In this document: one piece after another, positions 51,053 to 64,000 of the stretch
Position numbering within the stretch: position 1 is the stretch's first letter
How the letters are laid out: each line of letters opens with the position of its first letter
NCBI GenBank assembly: GCA_013397695.1
Contig: VYZI01000113.1
Span: 124,001 to 188,000 of the forward strand
Length of the DNA: 64,000 bases
Direction: 5' to 3'
Source: Centropus unirufus
Lineage: Eukaryota; Chordata; Aves; Cuculiformes; Centropidae
Translations under genes and position numbers: made by a program
The notes under the pieces: model-generated
What the model saw: the letters and a program-made list of their open reading frames with translations, nothing else
Databases searched by the model: none
Told to the model about the DNA's origin: nothing

Positions 51053-54000
51053 AATTTAACCTTGTATGGGAACAATGGGGTAAATTAGCCTGTAGGATTT
51101 TATTATTGAGGCCCAAGTGGTATTTAGTTTGGTTGTTTCATAATCTTATATTGGGATGTGATTGAGGGCTATGTGATCCCCCTCATCCTGGTTTGCAGAG
51201 GATAGTAGGCCATACAGATAAATCAGAAGGAAGTCCCAGCATGTTTTGCCAGATAAGATGCCTGGCTCTTTTGAGACCTTTAAAAAATTACCCTAAGCTC
51301 TGGTTTAGATATCAGAGAATGGTTAAGGATTGCCTTCATGAGTTTTTGGGTTTCTCTGTAAACCTATATTGAATTCAGAAAAGGACTGTGAACATATATT
51401 TTTCTAGTAACAGAGTATAGATTTGGGGGGATGTTTTAGATTCTTTATAATAGACTAAATATGACGACAGGTACTTTAACAATTATATTGCAATATCTCA
51501 TGGTACTTAAGACATAAGAGAATGTGTAGCTGATTTAATTCTTATGCCACGGTTGTATGGAGCTCATATCTTGCTTTGGTGGTGGAAATAACTGTGAAAA
51601 TTGGTATTATTGGTAGACAGTTTCAGTGCTGTGTGAGAGCCTGCACCTTTTTTTTGTTTTTCTTTTTAGCTTAGAAGGTCATTGTACAGCCAGCATTTTT
51701 ACTAGTAGGTGAAACCCCTGTTTTTCAAGTCTCCAATATAATTTTTTGTTATTGTTAAAACTGTGAAGGAAATTGTAATAAAATATGTTTTAAGCATATA
51801 GGTAAGTACTTCAATGTCTGGACTGCAAGATTTTGTTGGCTAAAGTCAGAGAAGTCTGATGGTACATGAAGTACATGAAGTTAGTGTGCTTTGACACTAA
51901 CCAAAAGCTAGATCTAGTGCTGTGGATATTACTGATTTACTAACTTTGTTCTTTATATCTTTTAAGTATGCAGCAATGTCTTACCCTGTACAGTTTATTT
52001 TTGTGTATTTAACTTAATCTGTAGGAATTAAAGGATTAATCTTTGGTAGACTTTTTAATGTATTGTACACTGTATGAATGGAAAATTTCCACTTTGAATG
52101 GTTTTCTCATTTGATTATAACATTAGTTGGAGCTACTTTAACATTACATTGGTAATGTTAATATTTAGCACCTATGATGAGCTGCTAACTTTAAGGTATT
52201 AAGTTTATTTTTAGGGAAATTTTCTATAAGAAAATCTGCACAAGTTTATAAAATGTAACTCTAAGAACTTGCAGAAGTTCACATCTAAATTATAATTATG
52301 GCCCCAATTATAATCATGTTCATTATTGAGGCCATGAAGTTCAAATCTTTGACTGCATGTTTTATGTATGAAATAGTCAAACACAGGAAGAGCTGAGTTA
52401 GATTGAACGAGAACAGAGAAAACCTATTACAAAGCACTCCTGAAAATTTTATTTCCAGTCCTCTTCTATTGTTGAACTGCCATGGCATACACTTACGTGG
52501 ATGTGGTTATGCTGAAAAACATTAGCCTATGTCTGAATAGCATGTGAGTTTCTTGTTATGTCAGTTAATTCCTGTTCCTTCATTTGTCAAAACACTGTAA
52601 AAGTTTGTGGACTTTTCATTTGGGAATCTTGTATCACTGCTGAAGTATTGTAAGCAATTTGTTAATATCTAGGTTCCCACCTGAAATCATTAGGAAGTAT
52701 TTCTAGCATCCTAATGAATCTTAATAAAAGTTGCATGGTTGTGACAGAGAGCAATGCTAATGTGAGATCTGCAGTGAAAAAGTGTGTGCTCCGAGTTTTC
52801 TAGTTATAACCAAGAAAGCAGCAGCCAGCAGAATGCTGGCTGTTCGTTTTTAATTCCCTGTCAGAGATTAAGAAATATAGAAGGTAGTCTCTACATTCAT
52901 ATGTATATTTCAGAACATGCCAAGTCTGCTTATCTAACAGCCACACACAGCCCTGGACTGTAATCCAGACGAGTTGTGTGGTTTAGTGGGAAACAATATT
53001 AACAACAGGGCTTCATCGTGAGTGATATCACTACGGACAGAGAGTTGGCATTTTTAAGGGACAATCAGTGAAGACTGTTGAATTAACCATTTTCATCACA
53101 GGGATACCTTAGGCCCAATTCTAGCCCTGTGGTGCTAAGACCATTATTATAGTCAGGACTGCAATGCCTAACTAAGAGCAAGCACCGGCTCAGGAGAGTA
53201 GATGGGGGAGGAAGAGCAAAGGTCAGAGGAATGTGGGTAAAGGAAAGAGGGAAGATTTAAGGAAATTTGGAATTTAGTCTGGCATTCATCTTTGACTTGC
53301 GCCTGAACCTAGGTCTGGCCCTTGACGTGGGCAGGAGCTTCAGCCAGGAAACCCTCCTTGTATTACTGAGCAGAGGGTACGGGTAAGGGGACATGCTTTG
53401 TTTTTAACAACTTTCATGGACTTTTTATAGCAAGTGATTTTGCCATACTGATTCAAACTCTTTCAAGCCTTTATTTTGTCTTGTTTTACCAAAAGGCTAA
53501 CAGGATTTGAGTCAGAGGTGCAGCAGTTGCTGTTGTTTGTGTTATCTCTCCAGACAAAAATATTTCCTTTAACTTCCTGTGAAAAACCTTCCTCATTTCC
53601 CTTTTCCTCTCCCTTCTTCTTACTATTGGTGTTAAGTTAGGCAGTTCAACTCTGATTCTCATTAATTTAAGTATCGGGTTCCTATGCAAATTCTAGGATT
53701 TCATTTCAGTAGCAAGACTTGCTTTTCTTTTTTTCCCCCTTAATCATTTGTCTAACTATTGTCAAGGAGTCTTATAAAACTTTCTTTTATTTTGCTTTTC
53801 TCAGTAAGAAAGGAGTATGTTCTGAATTCTAATCTATTTTTTTTTTCCTGTGGGCAATGGCATTCAAAAGGCATGGGTTATATTTTAGAGTTCATTACAA
53901 TCATTGTATATTAATAAGCTGATATCAATTAAAAACGCTATTTTCACTGTCTCTTACTAGGCGCTCAAAGCATTTTTTGAAAATGTCTTAGGAAATTTAC

Positions 54001-57000
54001 TTGTGAAATCTCTCTGTTAAATGTGTTTTGTAGCCCTTCTTCCAAGCAGTAATTCACTGGGGGGTGGTGGTGGTGAAGTGGATTTTAGTCTAGAATTAAT
54101 GAGAGTAGTAAGGTTGGTTTTTTGGTTTTTTTTCCAGCTGTGTGCTGGTGCTCCCATTGCTAACTCATTAAGAGCATCTAGCTGTACGCTTTTAATTTAG
54201 TGAAGAAGATAAGGTGCATGTTTACCATTGCACCGAACCTGTTGTTTTATGTGTCTTTTCTGTTCCTATTACTGAAAATAGCCACTGTGGGAAAGATTAA
54301 TCTCACTCAGTTCTTTTAAGGACTTATGAGATCTGCATGTACTATCTAGCTTTTGATTAACATTGTATTTTCCATTTCATTTGTCAGCTTGGCAACAAAG
54401 ACTATAATAGTGGTTTATGAAGGTACTGTAATTACCTTCTACAGTACTCAGCTTGGCCTTCTCACATGCTTTTGTGGAAGAGGATTTCCACTTAGCCCCT
54501 GAACTGACAAGACAATGGCTTTTGGGCCTTTCTAGTGTTTGGGAGTTGAGACAAACACAACCTATAGTGGCTCTCATTTCATATTCTTGATGAGTATATT
54601 TTTCATATCCTATTGCAGTTGCATATCATCATTACAAAGTGCAGTCACAGTAGTAGCAAAAAAATCCCCGGAAGATATTTGCTTTAGATTTTACTTGGGA
54701 TGATTTCCTCCTGCTCAAATTTGTACATTTTGGATTTCTTAAGATCACAAAAGAGGCCAAACACTTCAAGTGCATGGTGCTACAGAAGTCTGAGTTCTGC
54801 CTCGTTTCCATGCATTCCTTGCAGTCCTTTATACTTCAAGTCCTCAAGAGTACTGTGTGTATAATTTTATCTTTTACATTTTTTTCTATCAGACCAAAGT
54901 TTATATAATTATTTTCCTTTTTTTTTCCCAGTAATTTTTCCCAAGGGTTTAATGCCTATTTCATTGCCTACAACATTTAGACTTTTGTATTTATTAACGT
55001 TTATTATCTTGAATTTTTTGAAGTAAAAGTCATGTCTTGTAGCGTACACAGTGCTTAGAATGTGAAAATGATATCTAAAAATCAATTTATAAATATTAAA
55101 TAATTAACAGTGCATAACAGCTTTATTGGTTTGCAGACAATCTGTGATATATTCTAGTATGATTTTTTAACTAAATAATGATCTACTTAGTTTATTAGGT
55201 CATTTTTCACCTTTCTGATTCTAATGACTATTTAAATACTGTTTTTAAATGAAAGCAATTATGTACTTAAAGAATTGTTTTAAATACAAGTATACTAGTA
55301 CACTATGTGTCTACACAGTGATATATTCCCAACTGAGTAAACTTGAAGCATTGACATATAGCAATACTGTTTTGTATGAAAACTCTTAATTACATTGGAC
55401 TTGTGTAAAAGATTAAAGTACAATATCAATCTCCCTTTAAATTGATGCCAATTAGATTGACTAAATATTAGGTCTTATAGACATGTCTCTTTTCAATATC
55501 TGTATTTTAAAACACCCTTAAGACTTTCAGTCCTTTACTTTGTGTGGTAGAAGAACAAGTTTTTAAAAAAATAGCTCTTTTTAGAGAAAAAGAAAGGGAA
55601 GTATATCCCTATTTTTAACCCTTTCTCCTTCATTGATTTATTTGTCCTAGGTACATTTTAAGTAGTGATTTTTAACTGTGATAATTTTACTGAGAATGCA
55701 ATGTTCAGTGAGATCTTAAATCTGGTATGTTTCTGATATAACCATATCTGATGAAATGTTGTGATACTTTTTTTTTGCTGTCTGATCTCATGTTACTGTC
55801 CTGTTAAACAGCCCGTCTATACTTCATGTGAATTATGGCTTTTTTTATCTTGCATTAAGAGCATTTGGTATTATAATATCTAAGCTATTTCTCTAACATT
55901 TATTTTCCTGATCAGCCTAACATTTTTTTTAAAAACTAAAAGCTTTACAAAGAGCCAGGGTAAGAAACATAGATCATTAAGTATATTACATTTAGTTTCC
56001 TTCACTAGGCTTTCCTTTTGAGTTTTGTAACTGGAAAATTCAGTCTGTGACTTTATTTCTTTTGCTTATAAAGCAAAATATCAGTAAGAAACTCTCACAG
56101 ACGCCTGTCCACTTACCTCATGGAACTTATTATTGAAATAACTGTATGCTTACCTCAAAATGCCTCCAGTCCTGTGTAGGGTAATTCTCTGCAGATTGTG
56201 CAGATTGTGCACAGTTGTAATGACATTTTTCCTCTTCTGTTATTTTTGGTGATGGGATCATATTAGTAGTAGAGCTCAGGGCTTTCTGTTTGTTTCTGGT
56301 AACTGATTCCATAGTAAATCTTAACAGGCAAAAAGAGTACATCTATCAGAATGCTGAAATCCCTTCAAGTATAAGGGAAAGTGTTTTTCTGTTCCAGATT
56401 TAGTTTCCATAAACAAACAAATAAAGCCAAATGTCAGCAGCAACAAATAAACAGAAAATACCCCCAACCAAGCAAAACAAAACAACCTGCAAAATAAAAC
56501 CCTGGCAAAAAACTGGGTTTATTTACCTTTTAAATGATGGGGCTAAACGTTCAGATTTCCATTGAAAATGTTGAAGATTTTGGTAGTTCTTCTCAGGCCT
56601 GACACACAAAGGAAATGGAAAGACTAACAGCTTAATACAAAAATGTCTTAAGTCTGTTTTGATTGTTAGGCATTGATACAAATATGCTTAAATGCTTTTA
56701 AGAACATAGAAGATTAAAGCCTAAAACATAAATGTTAAATCAAAAATTTCCCAAATGTAAAATAAAAACTGTTACTATTTGACCTTGTTGAAAGCACGAT
56801 CCAAGAGATGAGAGATTATTGTTTCACTTGACGTAACTTTTTAGCTCTTAGGCATTTTTAAGTTTTCATGAGTTTGTCACCTGTTTATACTCTGCCTATA
56901 AATGAGCATGTTATGTATCAACAATGCAAAGTATAAAGAGTACGTTCATATCAACTGTGTACAGGAGCAATAAAAAGTTCTTCAGCGTTGCATGATATTA

Positions 57001-60000
57001 ATAACATCTGCTTAGTATTCATTGTTAGTTCCACCGAATAACTTCTGCAATTGAGTTCCCCTACTCAATGCATTGTAAAAAAAAAAATATTTGAAATAAG
57101 AAAAATCTAACAAGCTTCTTCCTTCTACACCCCCTCCTTCCTATGAAAATAAACCATGAAATAATTACTAGTAATTTTTTAATGTATAGTCCATAACTGT
57201 GGGTATTTTACCTGGAATAAACAGCCTATAATTCCAGTGTAATTTCTAAGGAGACGTAAGGCCTATCACTATCCCAAGGCATCACCATAACCTGCTGTTC
57301 TCTTGAGTGGTTCGTGGAAATGCTAGTAATTTCTAATACTCTTACCTAAAAATTTTTATGCATACATCAGTGCAACTAATGCAGAATTAATATTACATTA
57401 TCCTAATAGAATTCATTAAATTCTGTTCAAATATCTAGCATCATTTGGTGTTACGTCATTTGATGTAACAATTCCAGTGGATAAAAGAGTACACTGAAAT
57501 TAACTACTCTATTATGTTAAATTGATCCTAAAAATTGTGCAACACCAATGCCATTGTAATTGATAGTCTGTGGGGAGTTCTTTAAAGTCTGAGCAACCAT
57601 TGCATTAGCCAGTCTGGTTTTCCATATAAAGGCCCCCATTTATTTCTATATTCTTTCACTCCTCCTGTAACTGGAGCATGATTAAAGCATGTCCTTAAAA
57701 ACAATTATTGAGTCTTCAAACACTTTCTATAGCTTAATATTTTAAAAAAATTTCACTTGATATTTTGGTATGAACTGTGAGTAAAGGGCAGAGTTTATCA
57801 TTTAGATACATCTGCCTTCTCCTTCTCATGACTGATTTCTGATATCCACTCTATCACTAGACAGAATGCAATGAAAGTCTTTGGTTTAGTGCAAGAAAAT
57901 TTTTGCTAGATGTTATTCACATTTTTTTACTAAAACCCCCCCTGTTTTAGCTGTTTCTACTAGTATCAACCTGGGTCAAGGAAGAAAAATACATTTTTTA
58001 AATATAAGGAAGGAACTATAATTAAAAAATACACTATTAACAATTAGATTAAAACTTCAGATTGGTATTGGTTATTTCAACTCTTTGCACACTTTTTGTT
58101 TCTTAAAGCTAATTTCTTCTAACAGAAATTCTAAGAGAAAAATAACTAAAAGTTTTGAAATATGTTGCCTGCTTCATAGTAGGGAAACTAACCAATGTTG
58201 TGTAGTTTTATATCTGCAGGGTATATAGCTTTCCTGAATAATTTCCTGATTCAATTTGAAAAGTTTGTTGAAATTCAACAATTGAATACTGAACTAATAT
58301 TGAATTTTCTAATATTCAATAGAAAAAAAAATGAATCAAAGTTTTATTTTCTCATTTCCTAAATGTCATGCGGTAGCTAATGTGATATAACCTTTCATAC
58401 AATCTCTGCTTAAAATGTATATATTCCTCAAATACATAGCTGAAATTTTTACAGAAGTGTAGGTGTAACTGATTAATATTCATGACATGAACTTTACTTT
58501 CTTTTCCAACACCACCTTGTCTGCATTTGTAATGGCGAGTGATACAAACAAAACATTATATTCCTCAAAATTTCTCAGAATATTGGTTTTAATCAATACT
58601 GGGAGATATATTACAATTTTGCCTGTAATCATGTCCTAAAGCAGACTGAATATTACTTGCATTCCTGGATTGTAAGAAGGTAATTGATGTTGGTGTTCTC
58701 GGGTCTATACTCTCTAATTGTCATTCTTCCTGTTGATTTTCTTTTATCTAGACAAAAATTTGCAAAGAGGAAAGATAAGATCTGAATGAGCCTCAGACAG
58801 GCTGAATAATAAAATAGAATGCACATTATGTGGTTTTTAGAAAATTACACTTTAGAAAATTACACTTAAAAACCATTTCTGAAATTTAGAAAAAAACTGA
58901 ATAGGGTTTTTAGACAAATTGCTCCCATTAATGTCAAAGGAAATTGTGCAGCTAAGACCCATCTGTACTGGGATTTTTCTTTTGGAAAAAAATAACACTA
59001 GATTGTCAGGAAATACAACATTTTATAGTAATTTTGCGGGTATCAGGGGTTTCAGGAGCTCGCGTGATGGGGAAGATAATGGAATACCCATTAAATGCTG
59101 TCCCTTAGAAATGAAAATTCAGTGTGTTAAATATTGCCTATTGGAGATCTCTCTCCTGCTTCTTTGTCTACCAAGTTCTGGAATATCTTCAGGTAATTTC
59201 AAAATAAGTATATATTCTGAATATAATTAGCTTAAGAAATAAGTATATCCATCTACAGCACTTTATCAACTGGCCTGTGTTATCTCATTTGTTTCTTTGT
59301 AGGCTGGAAGAAAGTAACTGTTATGCTGTCCATACATGGCAAAGTAATTCTGTACTCAGTGTCTGAGCATTTCAAGTTTAATGTGAAATATGCACAAATG
59401 GCAGTATTCTACTTTTATACAGCTCTTGTTTATGTAGCATTCATAGCTCCTCCGACTTACCAAATGAGAGTTGTAGCCTAGATTGGATGGCATAAATCCG
59501 CTTATACCCTATTCAGGATATAAACTGTTTTGGTTGTAGTGGTACATGTTTCAATGCAAAATTATATACCTTTTCCTCTACTTAAACCAGGTATTCAGTG
59601 TTGTAATGATTAAAGCATTATAAAAACAGCAATACCAAACAACCACATAAAATTGGTAGAAAGTTTTTTTCTGTTGTGTGCCATGAAACTGCTTTTAACT
59701 TTAACAGGGTTTTGTTCTGTGGTCAAAGAATGAAGAGCAAAGTCATCGGGAGCTGAAGAAGAATCGGGAGCTGTGGTTAGGTTGTATTTCTGTAAGAGCA
59801 AGCTGTCTAAGAAATTTACCTATAGTGACCTTTGATACATGTTCTTTTTGAGGTTTTTTTTTTACATTCTGTGGCCAATTTTAAGACTATCGTCATAATG
59901 AAGGCAGTGTAAGTACAAAAGGATAAGAGCCTGCAGAAGAATTGATTCTTAAAGTCAGTATGAAGATTTTCTTTGATTATTCCATTTTTGGGAAACAGGC

Positions 60001-63000
60001 CCTTCTCTGCTTCAGTGAAATGAAAGAAAAGCTATATGTGGCCTTTGCCTACTGCTTTAATGGCCCAACAGATTCCTTAAGGTTACTCTTAGACTAGATC
60101 TTAGATCGGAAATGCAATGACAGTAGAAAACTTTACACTCCTACAAAGAATAATGATTTAGCAAAATGAGAATTCTTGAATTTAAAGGTAAGATAAAAAT
60201 TAAAACAAGTTTTCGGCTTCTTTTAGACTTCAGTAGTAATCAGGGCAGACAAGTCCTGATGACTTGACATTAGCATGACATTAGCATGAAGTTACTTCAG
60301 TGCAGTTGGGACTGAAGAGCGTGAGGAGTTGGACTGCAAATTTAGCCCAGAGCAGTTGTTTCACTTTCTTTATCCTTGAGGATGAACACTTTGGTTGCTC
60401 TGCTTTATATGGTCCAAGGCTGTTTTAAAACTACTAAATACCCTACCAATATGTCTAGATAATTTATGCACAATCAGACATGCGTAAATAGAAAAATTGC
60501 ATGAGCATGTGTTGTTGAAGCCTAGTCTAGAGACTAGGGTTTTTTTAAGGTTTCATTAAAAATACATAGGTGTAGATAAAATGATGTGGAACTTATACCT
60601 ATCTTTATTTCTTCCTACTTTCTCATTGTTTTGAGGATTTTTTATTTGTTTCATGCAAAGAGGAACAATTGCTTGATACTCTCCTTCCTGAGTCTGCAAT
60701 GATTATTCTTCATATTTCTCAGGAATCCTATATCACCAAAACCAAGAAACAAATCAGCAGATATCACAGTTCCACCCATCTCTGATATTGAGCATTTGTT
60801 TTTGATGAAATAAATCATTCACTCTTGTATCTAGCTTCCCAAATATTGTAGAGTCCTTTTAATAAAGGTTCATGAGTTCAAGATTTCATCAAATTTTATC
60901 CTGGAGCCTCTAAGACTTACTCTATGACCAGTAAGGACATATTCTGGCAATGCCATTCATTCTGAAAACCTCAACAGCTTTATATTTTTTCTGTATCTGT
61001 ATCTTGTGCTATGTCTTGTTTCCCTTCACACAATCATACATTCATGTGAAGTGTTAATTGATATGGAAACAACCTGCAGCATAATTAGGTTACCAAGTCA
61101 AACCATAAACTGCAAAGTCCACCTCTAAACCACATACTTAAGCACCACTGTGTGTGCTGAACACTAGTGCAAAAATCCTGGTGCAAACATTAAGTTACAA
61201 AGCTCTCTGCAGTACATAGTGTTTTCATGAGCAACAGAAAAATGAATAACTTTTTACTCATTCTTTCTTCCTTGCTATAGTAAGCTAGATCTTAAGTTCT
61301 TTCAGTATATCTATACATATAGATATATATATCCCTGAAACGCACAAAAAACCCCCAAACAAACCGGACAACAAACCCAGTTTCTTATTTATTTTCAAAT
61401 TAAAAAAGAAGATAAGGATTTTCTACCCTTAATGGAAAATGCAGCTTAGAAGCGGTTCATATTTTTAATGATAAAGTCTTATTAAGCAGCAAATATTTGA
61501 AGAATACCTAAGTACATAAAACAGAGAACATATTTTTGAGCAACTATTGTGTAAAATCAAAATTTGAAGTTTTGGGGTCAGACTACTGCCTTGAATAAAC
61601 TCTCAATTTTTTTTACCATCATTGAATACAACTAGCTCAGTGTATGCTTACCATTGAATATCACACTATGCAGTAAATTGCTTGCTGTGTTTATTCTCAT
61701 GTAGGTGATATGAAGAAGTTTAGTGAATATATGCACTAAGAAAGACTTCTTTAGATATTTTAAGACTTTTGGGTTATGTGGACTTCAGCATTTCTGAAGA
61801 AATAACTTGTCAGAAAATAAAATAAACAAAAAGTTGAATTAGAGGAACGTATGTTCCTATAACTTATTGCTCAAGTGAAAAATAATTTGTCAGCGTTTGT
61901 CAAGCAAACTACAGGATGTGTGTCAGACTGAAATGAAAATGCATAAACAGAAGAACTGTCAACTTCAGTTGTAGTTTCAGAGTACTGAGAGTGAGTCCTT
62001 TAGTAAAAGAACTTACTGAATTTACTGATTTTTTTTCTTTTATTTTAAGTTTAAGTGTGTATTTCATTAGATTTTTTTTCTTATGAATGCATTTACAATG
62101 GATACTAAGCAGTAAAATAAGGTTCTTGAGTAAGAAATTTTCATAATGTTTTACATATGGAAAGTGGAGAGCTTTAGAAATATGCCACTTAAAAAATAAG
62201 TTATTCTGTAAAGGTATGAGTAATTTTCAAATGGATTTTAATTCAATACTTTAGCCTGTGAAATGTAGTTTAATAAATACTTGCTCAAATAAAAATAACT
62301 TCAGCAGCAATTAGGCCTCATTATTAAAAAATGTGTAGAAGAATTGTTGACCAAATAAAATTACAAAAGTTAAAAGCTTTTCTGAACAATTATCCAAATG
62401 TAGATTTATAGGAAGTTTAAGGCTGGAAAGGCTTGTGTGTTTTCAATGAAGTATTGCATTGATTTAATTTTTATTTTGCACTAGTAAAATGATAATATTC
62501 AGTCATTTAAAACTTTTGCGTTAATAACTCCAAAAGAAATGTGGTTTTTTTCATAAGTGATTTTTGATGCAGTGCTGTTTTATTAACTTTATAGTAAGTT
62601 GACACATTGAAAATGTTTAAAGCAAGGGCTATTTTCATAATTTCTGATTAACAAGTTTGTTCTATAAATATTTACAGTATTTGAGACTAATACTCTGATA
62701 GTATGGCTGATGGAAAAAGTATTTTCTTAGGCTCCTGTGGAAAGGATTCAGAGATTTGCAGGGGAAGAAAGCACAGGTACAATTAAGTATAGGTAAACTC
62801 AAGATGCTCACCTGAAATAGAAATAAGTGGGTCAGCCTAAAAGGTAGTGCTGATACCTTTAAGATAAAAGAGCATACTCAGGTAATATTTGTCCCAGTTC
62901 CTGGTTACAAGTTAACTTGTCCTGTATTAAATGTGATATTCCTTTTGGGAACTAATAAATTGATTCCTAGTTTTAGCCTGGCCCTCCTGCCTATGGTTTT

Positions 63001-63345
63001 CAAGACTTTTACTTTTACTGCCTATTACCCTTTCCCTCTACCATTTACTTACGTTTGAAGAATTCCTAGTCATCAGCATAGCAAGCATTTGACAATCACT
63101 TCATAAACTGTCAAATGCCTTCCTAAGCTAACCATGACCCATTTCACATATGCAATACATTTATAAATACTGGTTGACATAATTTCATTTTTTGGTATGT
63201 TAATATTAAGAATGAATGCCATATCAATATGTGTAAGGCTTATGCAACAGTGTTTTAACTAAAATGTGAAAGATACATCCACCACTATGAGGTTTGTTAT
63301 TGCCCATGAGTTGTTTCATACTATGCATGGATGATGTGATACTGG
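51053..63345 (+). other. Intron 2, long non-coding stretch
   Basis: About 12.3 kb without a supported exon. A GC-richer patch at about 52,760-53,100 has a unique-sequence look and could be a conserved element. Small perfect tandem duplications occur at 58,836-58,865 (15-base unit twice) and 60,265-60,286 (11-base unit twice). A TA-rich palindromic microsatellite lies at 61,306-61,332. No RNA gene is visible. Confidence 0.55.
58836..58865. repeat. 15-bp perfect tandem duplication
   Basis: Two identical copies of tttagaaaattacac in tandem. Their identity suggests a recent slippage event. Confidence 0.9.
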
Positions 63346-63347
63346 TC

Positions 63348-63415
63348 AGTGGCAGAATCCTAGAATGATTTGGGTTGCGAGGTACCCTAGTATTCATTGT
63401 AGTCCTAATTTTTGC
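63348..63415 (-). mobile_element. CR1 LINE remnant, antisense 3' end
   Basis: 'cagaatcctagaatgatttg' followed by 'ggttgcgaggtaccct' is the reverse complement of the CR1 3' terminus (family form, antisense: cagaatcatagaatggtttgggttggaagggacct). Only the terminal 60-70 bases are recognisable, so this is a very short 5'-truncated insertion on the minus strand. Confidence 0.8.
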
Positions 63416-64000
63416 TCTTGGTTTCTGCCCTTGTTTCCTATTTCTCATCATTGGAAATAACAGCTCAAAGACATATATGATCAATGACTCAAACATTGCC
63501 TTTTTAAGCAATAATAGAAATCTGAATTTGGTCTTCAAGATGTTTGACTTGTTTAGCCTGTTTGACAGGTTTAGCCTTTTGGATATAGGTGTGAGAACTA
63601 CTTACTCTGCTTATTGGAAGAAATTCAGAAAGTTTATCAGCTGATTGTGCTCTAAACATGAACATTTACATCTATAATTATGTTGTGTTGCCCCAATAGA
63701 AGGAATATTTTTGTTATCTCCTAATGTATTTTAATGTTATTTTTAAACACACTTTTACAGAAAAATAATGTAGTGGTATTTCAAAGAAAATCCAGAATGA
63801 GGAGTACCTAGGTGACTGTGCTATGGGAAAAGCTGGGTAGGTTAGAGTGAACAAATAAGGGAATCATACTGAAAAACTAGTTCACTGTAAATCAGCTGTG
63901 TGACATTTTTTTTTGGAAGAGAAATGTTAGTGTGAAATATTTCAATATATGTTATGTTTTGCTGATGTAGTTTTAGAGCTGATGTATTTAAAAAAATCCT
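63416..64000 (+). other. Intron 2, right edge of window
   Basis: AT-rich sequence with no supported feature. The gene that starts at 23 kb presumably continues to the right. Confidence 0.5.

Noticed and set aside
61306..61332. TA-rich palindrome that could look like a hairpin or transposon end
   Set aside because: It is a simple imperfect TA/GATA microsatellite without a partner inverted repeat or target-site duplication nearby.
1..64000. CRISPR arrays, bacterial operons, tRNA or rRNA genes, intact retroviral genes
   Set aside because: No regularly spaced repeats, clustered long frames, cloverleaf signals or polyprotein motifs were seen; the composition and CR1 content are those of vertebrate nuclear DNA.

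Overview
The window looks like vertebrate nuclear DNA, most likely from a bird. It is AT-rich and CpG-poor, has almost no coding sequence, and carries scattered decayed pieces of CR1, the LINE retrotransposon typical of birds and other sauropsids. A crocodilian or turtle source cannot be excluded from sequence alone. I see no bacterial operon, CRISPR array, tRNA, rRNA or intact retrovirus.

One gene start is supported, on the + strand. A compact CpG island with GC boxes (about 23,130-23,520) is the promoter and 5' untranslated exon of this gene. That exon ends at a good splice donor at 23,552. After an intron of about 23.8 kb, a second exon (47,318-47,456) begins 16 bases before an ATG. It encodes a clear signal peptide and about 20 further residues, then ends at a donor. 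The gene runs off the right edge, inside an intron of at least 16.5 kb. The protein is secreted or membrane-anchored, but I do not recognise the family.

Region by region: 1-22,700 is non-coding upstream DNA with four CR1 remnants. 22,700-23,552 is the promoter and exon 1. 23,553-47,317 is intron 1, with a 30-bp minisatellite, a C17 tract and an unusual CR1 copy that keeps its 5' half (ORF1 and the start of ORF2) but lacks its 3' half. 47,318-47,456 is the signal-peptide exon. 47,457-64,000 is intron 2, with a small cluster of locally duplicated sequence (copies at 47.8-48.2 kb and 50.9 kb), a CR1 3' end beside an assembly gap, and another CR1 fragment near the right edge.

I found no convincing new biological system. 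The items most worth a second look are the unidentified secreted-protein gene start, the local A-B-A duplication cluster just downstream of its first coding exon, and the 3'-truncated CR1.
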